Source: an uncultured Clostridia bacterium
GTDB taxonomy: Bacteria; Bacillota; Clostridia; UMGS1810
Direction of reading: 5' to 3'
Length of the DNA: 46,326 nucleotides
Assembly: GCA_934463165.1 (NCBI GenBank)
Contig: CAKSJG010000022.1
Coordinates: forward strand, 1 to 46,326
The stretch's first letter is position 1. The number at the start of each line of letters is the position of its first letter. The notes beneath the pieces were generated by a model. It was not told where the DNA came from. It was given only the letters and a program-made list of their open reading frames with translations, and made no database searches. The position numbers and the translations under genes are program-made. Shown here one piece after another: positions 16,674 through 23,770 of the stretch.

Positions 16674-17348
16674 ATGGAAAACATGGTAAATATTTATTTG
16701 TTCGGTAAACAGTACAAAGTGCCAGATGACCTTACAATAATGCGTGCAATGGAGTACGCAGGCTATCAGCTTGTCCGCGGATGCGGATGCCGTAACGGTT
16801 TTTGCGGCGCATGTGCAACGATTTACCGCATAAAAGGAGATAAAGAGCTTAAGACATGTCTTGCATGTCAGACAAAAGTTGAAGAGGGTATGTATGTTGC
16901 TACGCTTCCGTTTTTCCCTCTTGTCAAAGAAGTATATGACATCGAAAAAATACAGCCGACTCAGCAGATAATGATGCAGCTTTATCCCGAAATTTATGCA
17001 TGTGTGGGATGTAATGCCTGCACCAAGAGCTGTACGCAGAGCCTTAATGTTATGCAGTATATTGCATATGCTCAGCGCGGAGAATTTGACAAATGCGCCG
17101 AGGAATCCTTTGACTGCGTTATGTGCGGAGTATGTTCGTCGCGCTGTCCCGCAGGTATATCTCATCCTCAGGTTGCAATGCTTGCAAGAAGACTCAACGG
17201 CAAATATCTTGCTCCCAAAACAGAGCATCTTGAAAACCGCGTAAAAGAGATAAAAGACGGCACATTCACCGAGCTTATCGAAAATCTCATGCAAAAGCCG
17301 ATAGAAGAAATCAAAGAATTATATAATAACAGAGAAATCGAGAAATAG
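16674..17348 (+). CDS. Fumarate reductase/succinate dehydrogenase-type iron-sulfur subunit, soluble variant
   Basis: The protein has 224 residues. The N-terminal half is a plant-type [2Fe-2S] domain (CGCRNGFCGACATIY, later TCLAC), as in SdhB/FrdB/TfrB. The C-terminal half has CVGCNACTKSCTQ (about residues 104-116) and CVMCGVCSSRCPAG (about 144-157). The second set is a regular CxxCxxCxxxCP ferredoxin motif rather than the CxxxxxCxxxCP of quinone-linked SdhB/FrdB, which together with the first set holds a [3Fe-4S] cluster. No membrane-anchor subunit follows. The ATG at 16674 is 6 bases after AGGAGAG; a TTG at 16668 is less likely. It sits between FlxA and the flavoprotein, so it is the probable wire from Hdr/Flx to fumarate. 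Confidence 0.88.
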   Translation: MENMVNIYLFGKQYKVPDDLTIMRAMEYAGYQLVRGCGCRNGFCGACATIYRIKGDKELKTCLACQTKVEEGMYVATLPFFPLVKEVYDIEKIQPTQQIMMQLYPEIYACVGCNACTKSCTQSLNVMQYIAYAQRGEFDKCAEESFDCVMCGVCSSRCPAGISHPQVAMLARRLNGKYLAPKTEHLENRVKEIKDGTFTELIENLMQKPIEEIKELYNNREIEK

Positions 17349-17361
17349 GGAGGGAAACAAT

Positions 17362-18969
17362 ATGTATTCAAAAGAATTTGAACAGTCACTTAAGGCGGTT
17401 GAAGCCGCAAGAGAAGAAAACATTGCATATGAGCCCGCCCGTATGACGGCAAAGCAGAAAGATGAGCTCCTTGCAGCGTATCATCCCGATTATAAAAAGA
17501 GCGAATTTTCAACTCTTAAAATCGGACCGAATAAGGGCGAAGAGGTTCCGCACGAACTTTGCGAAATCCTCCAGGCACACAGCCGCATAAAGGCGGAAGA
17601 TGTAAACCTTGATGATATAACATATGATGTTGACGTGCTCATCATAGGCGGAGGCGGCGCAGGCGCATCGGCAGCTATTGAGGCCGACAAAGCAGGCGCA
17701 AAAACCATGATAGTTACAAAGCTGCGCATAGGCGACGCAAACACAATGATGGCTGAGGGCGGTATTCAGGCTGCCGACAAGCCGAACGATTCCCCGGCAA
17801 TTCACTTTGTCGACGCATTCGGCGGCGGACATTATGCTGCAAAGAGAGATCTTCTTGCAAAGCTTGTTTGCGATGCTCCTGAGGCAATACAGTGGCTTAA
17901 CGATCTCGGCGTTGAGTTTGATAAGGAAGCCGACGGCACTATGATAACTACGCATGGCGGCGGAACATCACGCAAACGTATGCATGCCGCAAAGGACTAT
18001 TCCGGCGCAGAAATTATGCGTACTCTTCGTGATGAGGTTATAAACAGAGGAATACCCGTTGTTGACTTTACATCCGCAATAGAGCTTATTCTTGATGAAA
18101 ACGGAAAGGCTTCCGGTGCGGTTCTTATGAACATGGAAACCAAGGAGCTTATGGTTGCGCGTGCAAAGACGGTTATAATTGCAACCGGCGGTGCAGGCAG
18201 AATGCATTATCAGGGCTTCCCGACATCAAACCACTACGGTGCAACGGCAGACGGTCTTGTGCTCGGTTATCGTGTCGGCGCAAAGCTTCTTTATGCCGAA
18301 ACGCTTCAGTATCATCCGACAGGTGCCGCATATCCTCAGCAGATTTTCGGCGCTCTCGTTACAGAGAAAGTTCGTTCACTCGGTGCAAAGCTTGTTAACC
18401 GCGACGGCAAGGTATTTATGCATCCGCTTGAAACACGTGACGTTGCCGCAGCGTCCATAATCAGAGAATGCTCCGACAGAGACGAAGGCATAGACACGGG
18501 CAGCGGCAAGGCTGTTTGGCTCGATACTCCGATGATCGAAAAAATCGGCGGTGAGGGCACAATTGAGAAGAGAATCCCCGCTATGATGAGAATGTTTGCA
18601 AGCTACGGAATAGATATCCGCAAGGAACCTATTCTCGTTTATCCCACACTTCACTATCAGAACGGCGGACTTGATATAAACGTAAACGGAATGACAACAA
18701 ATGTTGAAAATCTTTTTGTTGCCGGTGAAGCTGTAGGAGGAATCCACGGACGTAACCGTCTTATGGGTAACTCACTTCTCGACATCATTGTTTTCGGCAG
18801 AAATGCGGGTCAAAATGCTTCAGCTGCTGCAAAAGAGACAAAAACCGGCAAGCTTACGCTTGATCATATTGCTGAATTTGACGCCGAGAGAGAAGCTGCA
18901 GGCATAAAGACAGACGCTGTATCTCCGAAGCTTCTTCCGAATTATACAAACAAAAGAAGCGAAATATAA
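17362..18969 (+). CDS. Fumarate reductase/succinate dehydrogenase-type flavoprotein
   Basis: The protein has 535 residues. A family-atypical N-terminal extension of about 90 residues precedes the FAD Rossmann motif GGGGAG (96-101). At the position of the covalent-FAD His of SdhA/FrdA (SHTxxAxGG) it reads ANTMMAEGG with Asn127, predicting non-covalent FAD. Catalytic-site motifs are present: HPTG, TEKVRSLGA, HYQNGG and GRNRLMGNSL with the substrate-binding Arg residues. FrdA variants lacking the covalent bond reduce fumarate but oxidise succinate poorly, so reduction is the likely direction. It is the last gene of the 11-gene operon, 13 bases after the iron-sulfur subunit, and is followed by the hairpin at 19014-19038. 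L-aspartate oxidase is a relative, but no nadA or nadC is adjacent. Confidence 0.9.
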   Translation: MYSKEFEQSLKAVEAAREENIAYEPARMTAKQKDELLAAYHPDYKKSEFSTLKIGPNKGEEVPHELCEILQAHSRIKAEDVNLDDITYDVDVLIIGGGGAGASAAIEADKAGAKTMIVTKLRIGDANTMMAEGGIQAADKPNDSPAIHFVDAFGGGHYAAKRDLLAKLVCDAPEAIQWLNDLGVEFDKEADGTMITTHGGGTSRKRMHAAKDYSGAEIMRTLRDEVINRGIPVVDFTSAIELILDENGKASGAVLMNMETKELMVARAKTVIIATGGAGRMHYQGFPTSNHYGATADGLVLGYRVGAKLLYAETLQYHPTGAAYPQQIFGALVTEKVRSLGAKLVNRDGKVFMHPLETRDVAAASIIRECSDRDEGIDTGSGKAVWLDTPMIEKIGGEGTIEKRIPAMMRMFASYGIDIRKEPILVYPTLHYQNGGLDINVNGMTTNVENLFVAGEAVGGIHGRNRLMGNSLLDIIVFGRNAGQNASAAAKETKTGKLTLDHIAEFDAEREAAGIKTDAVSPKLLPNYTNKRSEI

Positions 18970-19013
18970 TAAATATTATAATCTGAATCATAATTTTTAA
19001 ATGCCGGCATTGA

Positions 19014-19038
19014 GGTTAGGGTGTCCATATCCCTAACC
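19014..19038 (+). terminator. Hairpin ending the redox operon
   Basis: GGTTAGGG (19014-19021) pairs with CCCTAACC (19031-19038) across a 9-base loop, followed by a pyrimidine-rich tail (CTTTGCCTT). The U-run is imperfect, so some read-through into the transporter gene is possible. Confidence 0.6.
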
Positions 19039-19047
19039 CTTTGCCTT

Positions 19048-19131
19048 ATATCAAAAATTGATATTTAAACATACGCTTTATCTGCCCACGGTTTAAGGCG
19101 TATTTAAATTAATACTATGTGGGCGGAAAGG
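19048..19131 (+). promoter_or_regulatory. Structured leader of the AspT/YidE-type transporter
   Basis: A palindrome (ATATCAA-AAA-TTGATAT, 19048-19064) is followed by a long stem (ATTTAAAcaTACGC at 19063-19076 with GCGTATTTAAAT at 19098-19109, a two-base bulge only). The loop of that stem contains GCCCAC (19084-19089), perfectly complementary to GTGGGC (19119-19124) just before the purine-rich ribosome binding region GGCGGAAAGG. Together these would form an H-type pseudoknot that could mask the ribosome binding site. It resembles a riboswitch-like leader but matches no class I can name. Confidence 0.45.
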
Positions 19132-19144
19132 CCATGAATTTATT

Positions 19145-20410
19145 ATGCATTTTTTAAACGGAGTAATCTCCATATCCGATGTATCGTATCTGATATTTTC
19201 GATAATGGCAATCGTAGCTCTCGGATACCTTCTCGGACGAATTACAATAAAGGGCATATCTCTCGGAACGGCAGGCGTGTTTGTCATATCCCTCCTTTAC
19301 GGAGCGTTTTTTTATGATAAGCTCTCCGACGCTTTAAAAACCGCAGAGATTGCACACAGCAGTCTAAAAATCGTAGAAAACCTCGGACTTGTATTTTTTG
19401 TTACATCGGTTGGCTTTATAGCAGGCCCCAAGTTTTTTAAGAATTTAAAAAATAACTTTAAATCGTATATACTCCTCGGTATTACGATAATCCTTGCAGG
19501 CGGAATAACATGCGCCGCATGTTATTTTGTCGGCAGAAACTTTGAGAGCAACAATAATGAATTTCTTGCTCTTATGGATGGACTCCTCTCGGGATCTCTT
19601 ACAACCACACCGGGATTTTCCGCAGCCAAAGAGACGGTTAAAAATGTTTTTGCATCCGACCCGTCAATGGCAAACGAGCTTGAATCCGCAGTTACGGTAG
19701 GCTACGGAATAGCATATCTCTTCGGTGTAATCGGTGTTGTTCTTTTTGTTCAGATTCTCCCGAAGCTTGTTCATGCCGATATGGATGTTGAACGTCAAAA
19801 GCTTGCAAGCGTTCATATGGGAACGGCAAAAAAGACAATTTCGAATCTTATAAACATAGACGATATGGGTCTCGGTGCATTCGGTCTTGCCGCTCTGATC
19901 GGTCTTGTAATAGGAAACATCAAAATACCGCTTTCGTCAAAAGGTCTTGACGGAACGTGCTTTTCTCTGACGACAACCGGCGGCGCTCTCATAACCGCTC
20001 TTGTGTTCGGTCATTTTTCGCATATCGGCAAATTTAATATCATGCCGCCGAAAAAAACTCTTGAGGTTTTAAGAGAACTCGGTCTTATGATATTCTTAAT
20101 CGGTGCCGGTGTTGCCGGCGGTGCAAACTTTGCCAAGTATTTCAAGCCTATATACTTCCTATACGGTGCGCTTATGACACTCATCCCGATGATTATAGGT
20201 TATATAACAGCAACAAAGGTTTTAAAGCTCAGCCTGCTTAATTCTCTCGGCTCAATAACCGGAGGAATGACGAGCACCCCGGCTCTCGGAACGCTTATTC
20301 ACGTTGCAAAAACAGAGGATGTTGCCGCAGCATATGCCGCAACATACCCGATTGCGCTTTTGGCTGTCGTATTGGTATCGCAGTTTATGATTGTATTGTT
20401 CCATATATAA
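19145..20410 (+). CDS. AspT/YidE-type putative transporter (aspartate-alanine exchanger family)
   Basis: The 421-residue integral membrane protein has two homologous halves of about five helices (each half starts with a block like ALGYLLGRITIKGISLG and FGLAALIGLVIGNIKIPL) and the family's GSLTTTPGFSAA and GGMTSTPALGTL re-entrant motifs, one per repeat. AspT exchanges aspartate for alanine; relatives transport succinate or other dicarboxylates. Placed directly after the oxaloacetate-to-succinate operon and before rex, a substrate such as aspartate, fumarate or succinate is a reasonable inference but not determined by sequence. The start is uncertain: the ribosome binding region lies 13 bases before the ATG, and a seven-codon frame (19134-19157, MNLLCIF) overlaps the start. 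Confidence 0.85.
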   Translation: MHFLNGVISISDVSYLIFSIMAIVALGYLLGRITIKGISLGTAGVFVISLLYGAFFYDKLSDALKTAEIAHSSLKIVENLGLVFFVTSVGFIAGPKFFKNLKNNFKSYILLGITIILAGGITCAACYFVGRNFESNNNEFLALMDGLLSGSLTTTPGFSAAKETVKNVFASDPSMANELESAVTVGYGIAYLFGVIGVVLFVQILPKLVHADMDVERQKLASVHMGTAKKTISNLINIDDMGLGAFGLAALIGLVIGNIKIPLSSKGLDGTCFSLTTTGGALITALVFGHFSHIGKFNIMPPKKTLEVLRELGLMIFLIGAGVAGGANFAKYFKPIYFLYGALMTLIPMIIGYITATKVLKLSLLNSLGSITGGMTSTPALGTLIHVAKTEDVAAAYAATYPIALLAVVLVSQFMIVLFHI

Positions 20411-20440
20411 TCCGACTGCTTATACAAAGAGGTGGTAACA

Positions 20441-21058
20441 ATGAAACAGATAGAAGTATCACGGGCGACAATGGGAAGAATCCCGACATATTTAAATTAT
20501 TTAAAAAATGCAAGTCACTTAAGTGAAAACATCTCGGCTACTTCTCTTGCAAAACAGCTCGGTCTCGGCGAGGTTCAGGTCAGAAAGGACCTCGGCGCTC
20601 TCTCGGGTGCCGGCAGACCGAAAACAGGATATAACATAGCGGAGCTGACATCCGCTCTGGAAAAATTTGTCTGCACCGATGCCGAAGAGGTTATAGTCCT
20701 TGTCGGTGCCGGAAAGCTCGGCAGTGCGCTTTTGGATTACGGCGGCTTTATGGATTACGGCCTTAAAATATCCGCAGCATTTGACAGCGCCGCAGAGTCG
20801 GAGCAAAAGAGCAGCTCGGGAAAGACAATATATCCAATGGATAAGTTTGATGAGTTTTGCATTTCAAACAACGTTAAAATCGGCATAATAACCGTCCCCT
20901 CGGATCAGGCACAAGGTGTGTGTGACAAAATGGTGAAAAACGGAATAAAAGCAATATGGTGCTTTGCTCCGTGTCAGCTTAATGTTCCCGATGACGTTGT
21001 CGTACAACACGAAAATATGGCGCTCTCACTTGCTTATCTTAACAAAAAAATACACTAA
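20441..21058 (+). CDS. rex: Redox-sensing transcriptional repressor Rex
   Basis: The protein has 205 residues from the ATG at 20441, positioned after AAGAGGTGG; the GTG at 20432 lies in that ribosome binding site. The N-terminal winged helix (about 1-75) has SATSLAKQLGLGEVQVRKDLGALSG, and a Rossmann NADH-binding domain follows (LVGAGKLGSALLDY). Rex senses the NADH/NAD ratio and represses fermentative redox genes when NADH is low. It lies 30 bases after the transporter gene and near the NADH-dependent operon, which is its obvious candidate target, although I found no clear TTGTTAA-N4-TTAACAA operator there. Confidence 0.95.
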   Translation: MKQIEVSRATMGRIPTYLNYLKNASHLSENISATSLAKQLGLGEVQVRKDLGALSGAGRPKTGYNIAELTSALEKFVCTDAEEVIVLVGAGKLGSALLDYGGFMDYGLKISAAFDSAAESEQKSSSGKTIYPMDKFDEFCISNNVKIGIITVPSDQAQGVCDKMVKNGIKAIWCFAPCQLNVPDDVVVQHENMALSLAYLNKKIH

Positions 21059-21129
21059 CCGTATTTTTTACCTGCACAAAAGATAAATTATTCAGGTGCC
21101 GACGCAGGCGGCAGAATGGAGCTTAATAT

Positions 21130-21369
21130 ATGAAAATCAACATTTGTATCGGTTCATCGTGTCATGTTAAGGGTTCACGGCAGGTTGTGCAGCAGATGCA
21201 GGATCTTGTAGAAAAAAATAACCTCGGCGGAAAAGTCGAGCTTGCCGGTGAGTTTTGCATGGGCAAGTGCGGCGAGGGCGTTTGCGTAACCGTAGACGGA
21301 AAAATGTTTTCGGTAAGCCCGACAACCGTTGAAGAATTTTTCAAAGAAAACGTTCTTGCGAACGTGTAA
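21130..21369 (+). CDS. Small thioredoxin-like [2Fe-2S] ferredoxin (NuoE C-terminal-like)
   Basis: The 79-residue protein has four Cys in the arrangement CIGSSCHVKGS ... CMGKCGEGVCV, the [2Fe-2S] site of NuoE/HydC-type thioredoxin-fold ferredoxins. It lacks the N-terminal helical domain of NuoE, and no NuoF/HydB partner gene follows; an intrinsic terminator ends the unit at 21377-21408. The weak ribosome binding site is GGAG about 8 bases before ATG. It lies 71 bases after rex. It may be a free-standing electron carrier or a redox accessory to the upstream complex; which of these is not visible from sequence. Confidence 0.85.
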   Translation: MKINICIGSSCHVKGSRQVVQQMQDLVEKNNLGGKVELAGEFCMGKCGEGVCVTVDGKMFSVSPTTVEEFFKENVLANV

Positions 21370-21376
21370 AATAGGT

Positions 21377-21408
21377 AAACAGTCATCCTTTGGGGTGGCT
21401 GTTTTTAT
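21377..21408 (+). terminator. Terminator after the rex/[2Fe-2S] unit
   Basis: AAACAGTCATCC pairs with GGGTGGCTGTTT across a short loop and is followed by TTTTTAT: a strong intrinsic terminator separating this unit from the agr locus. Confidence 0.8.
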
Positions 21409-21448
21409 ATGCGAATTTATGACATTTTTGTTAAATTTCGGTTTTATT

Positions 21449-21491
21449 TTATGTGAGTGATATTTACCGATTATGTGAGGTGTGGTATAAT
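21449..21491 (+). promoter_or_regulatory. agr regulator-kinase promoter with direct repeats
   Basis: TTTACC (21463-21468) and TATAAT (21486-21491) are 17 bases apart with an extended TGG before the -10. The 9-base repeat TTATGTGAG occurs at 21449-21457 and 21471-21479, a 22-base period with a 13-base gap, flanking the -35. LytTR-family regulators bind 9-base direct repeats with 12-13-base gaps, so this could be an autoregulatory site. Confidence 0.6.
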
Positions 21492-21532
21492 AACAGTATG
21501 TTAAAAATATCATCGTTAAGGGGGAGACATCA

Positions 21533-22264
21533 ATGAAAGAAAAAATTAAAATTTATATATGTGATGATAATATCGAATTTGCTGATTCGGTGGAGAAAGA
21601 AATAAAGTTATGTTTAGCGGATAAGCAAAAATATGAAGCAAAAATTTTTGATAACGGGATATCTCTTTTGAATGAGTTTGATATTCAAGTTTCCGATGTT
21701 GTATTTCTTGATATAGATATGCCTGAAATGGACGGATTTGAAGTTGCATCTCAAATTCAAAAGAGAAAAGAAGAAACGATTATTGTTTTTGTGACAAGCC
21801 ATGATGATATGGTATACAATTCTTATAAATATCACCCGTTTTGGTTTATACGCAAAAGTCATATGCATGATTTCGAAACTATGGTTACAAATTTATTGAA
21901 CAGACTTGATACAGAAAGCAAAAGGAAAAAATCTCTGTTTAATCTTAAAATTGAAAACCGTGTGATAGAAATTGATATTAATACGGTAACGTATATAGAA
22001 TCATATAAGAATGATATTATAATACACGACAGGATTAACGAAAAAAGGCAAGTTAGATGTAAAATATCAGAAGCCGAAAAACAGTTATATAAATCAAATA
22101 TTATTCGCATTCAAAACGGTTATTTGGTTAATTGCAGGTTTATATCAAAGGTAACGAGCAGAGATGTAATTCTGACAGACGGAACACATTTGAGTTTAAG
22201 CCGTTCAAGAATTGATTTTGTTATCAATGAATATCAAAATTTTATCAAGAGGACGATTATATGA
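21533..22264 (+). CDS. LytTR-family response regulator (AgrA-like)
   Basis: The protein has 243 residues: a receiver domain (about 1-125) with the acidic pocket YICDDN and phospho-acceptor VVFLDIDMPEMDG, then a LytTR DNA-binding domain (about 145-240; VTYIESYKNDIIIH, IIRIQNGYLVN, DVILTDGTHLSLSRSR). AAGGGGGAG precedes the ATG. The gene overlaps the sensor kinase by four bases and is followed by agrB and an AgrD-like gene, a complete quorum-sensing set. Base composition is clearly more AT-rich than the redox operon, suggesting separate origin. Confidence 0.92.
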   Translation: MKEKIKIYICDDNIEFADSVEKEIKLCLADKQKYEAKIFDNGISLLNEFDIQVSDVVFLDIDMPEMDGFEVASQIQKRKEETIIVFVTSHDDMVYNSYKYHPFWFIRKSHMHDFETMVTNLLNRLDTESKRKKSLFNLKIENRVIEIDINTVTYIESYKNDIIIHDRINEKRQVRCKISEAEKQLYKSNIIRIQNGYLVNCRFISKVTSRDVILTDGTHLSLSRSRIDFVINEYQNFIKRTII

Positions 22265-23562
22265 GAGAACTTGTTTTTGAATTTGGGGCAAATTTTGTTG
22301 AGACTCTTATAATGACTGATTTTATCACAAGATATTTGGGGTCAAAATATAATGGCTTCAAAAAATATATGGGATTCGTTTTGTGTTGGTTATTTGCACT
22401 TTTGCAGATGTGTATTATGAATAAAATAACCGATATTGAAACCGTCGGTGCATTTATTCTGATATTAATTTATTTTGTATATGCATTAGTATTTTTAAAC
22501 GGAAATATAGGCGTGAAACTGTGGATTTCATTTTTTGCTTATCTGACGGTTTACACTATAGCACTTTTAACAAATCTTGTTATTTGCTATATAATCGGAT
22601 ATAACCCGTCCGATATGATAACGGTATTTAACAGTACCAGAGTTATCGGTGTAATAATTACAAAAATAATTTTATTTTATGTGACAAGAATTATTTTAAG
22701 AAATAAATATAAATATCATCTGAATAAATATAAGTGGCTTATGTTAATATTTATTCCGTCTGTATCGTTGATTTCGCTGGGTTCATTAATGAAAGTTACA
22801 TTATATAATTCAGAAATAAAGTTATATATTTTAATTGGTATGTCATGTATAGTTATTGCCGATATCGTAACATATTTCTTTTATATAGTAATGAACAGAG
22901 AATATGAAAATACAATAAAGGCTAATCTGCTAAAGCAACAAAATGAAATATTGAAAAAAAGTATTTCCGACAATGATGCATTTGTCAGAGAAATGAGGTC
23001 TGTACGTCATGATATAAAAAATCATCTTTTGACAATTATGCAATATGCAAATGATAACAAATTTGATGACATAAGTGAATATATCAGTTCGCTGACGGAT
23101 AATTATTTGCCGAGTGCTTTAAAATATATAAATACAGGCAATGCAGCATTTGATGCCGTGATTAACTCAAAAATTGCAATTTGCAAGCAACTTGGGATTT
23201 TTATTGAAATAAATATAAAAGACGGTACGAATATATTTATAACACCATCGGAAACAGCGATCCTTTTCGGGAACTTAATGGATAATGCTATAGAAGCTGC
23301 AAAAGATACATATGAAAAAAGAATAACTATAGATATAAAAGAACATTTTGATTATTTAATTATTTTTATAAGCAACAGTATAAATTCATCCGTCCTTAAA
23401 CATAATAAAAACCTTGAAACATCAAAGGTAAATAAGGAATTGCACGGAGTCGGAATTAAATCAATTAGAAACGTTGTTAAAATGCATAACGGCATGATAC
23501 AATTTTATGAAGATAAAAATATGTTTTGCTGTCATATAATGCTTGATAAACAAAGTGAATAA
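22261..23562 (+). CDS. AgrC-like sensor histidine kinase (GHKL family)
   Basis: The protein has 433 residues. Six predicted membrane helices in residues 1-215 form the peptide sensor. A dimerisation helix follows with the phospho-acceptor RSVRHDIKNHLL (His250), and a GHKL ATPase domain with an N-box (NLMDNAIEAA) and a G-box (GVGIKSIRNVV). The four-base ATGA overlap with the regulator gene indicates coupling. The organisation matches AgrC, which detects the cyclic autoinducing peptide; the ligand is predicted to be the product of 24351-24512. Confidence 0.92.
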   Translation: MRELVFEFGANFVETLIMTDFITRYLGSKYNGFKKYMGFVLCWLFALLQMCIMNKITDIETVGAFILILIYFVYALVFLNGNIGVKLWISFFAYLTVYTIALLTNLVICYIIGYNPSDMITVFNSTRVIGVIITKIILFYVTRIILRNKYKYHLNKYKWLMLIFIPSVSLISLGSLMKVTLYNSEIKLYILIGMSCIVIADIVTYFFYIVMNREYENTIKANLLKQQNEILKKSISDNDAFVREMRSVRHDIKNHLLTIMQYANDNKFDDISEYISSLTDNYLPSALKYINTGNAAFDAVINSKIAICKQLGIFIEINIKDGTNIFITPSETAILFGNLMDNAIEAAKDTYEKRITIDIKEHFDYLIIFISNSINSSVLKHNKNLETSKVNKELHGVGIKSIRNVVKMHNGMIQFYEDKNMFCCHIMLDKQSE

Positions 23563-23564
23563 TA

Positions 23565-23646
23565 AATAAGTCGTAATTTGAAATAATCGGCAATTTTCAT
23601 GAGGGTCATACAGATACTTGCGGATATATTCAGATTATGACTTATT
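23565..23646 (+). terminator. Long-loop inverted repeat after the agrC-like gene
   Basis: AATAAGTCGTAAT (23565-23577) is complementary, with one mismatch, to ATTATGACTTATT (23634-23646), which runs into TTTTT. The roughly 55-base loop is unusual for a terminator; it may instead be a partial terminator between kinase and agrB transcription. Confidence 0.4.
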
Positions 23647-23682
23647 TTTTATTATTAGCTGTGAAATAACAAAATTGTGTAA

Positions 23683-23745
23683 ATCATCACAGTATTTGCG
23701 TCAATTATCACAAGTTATTGAAAATATAAAAATTTGTGTTATAAT
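23683..23745 (+). promoter_or_regulatory. agrB promoter with LytTR-type direct repeats
   Basis: TTGAAA (23718-23723) and TATAAT (23740-23745), 16-base spacer, extended TGT before the -10. Just upstream lie ATCATCACA (23683-23691) and ATTATCACA (23704-23712), a 21-base period with a 12-base gap ending 5 bases before the -35, the classic placement for AgrA-type activation. Confidence 0.65.
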
Positions 23746-23770
23746 CAAATTAACCGAAGAGGTGATAATA

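Noticed and set aside
17362..18969. L-aspartate oxidase (nadB) as the identity of the flavoprotein
   Set aside because: The iron-sulfur FrdB-like gene is directly upstream and no nadA/nadC genes are near; the operon is about dicarboxylate reduction.
23618..23770. N-terminal extension of agrB
   Set aside because: It covers the direct repeats and promoter; a good ribosome binding site precedes the ATG at 23771.
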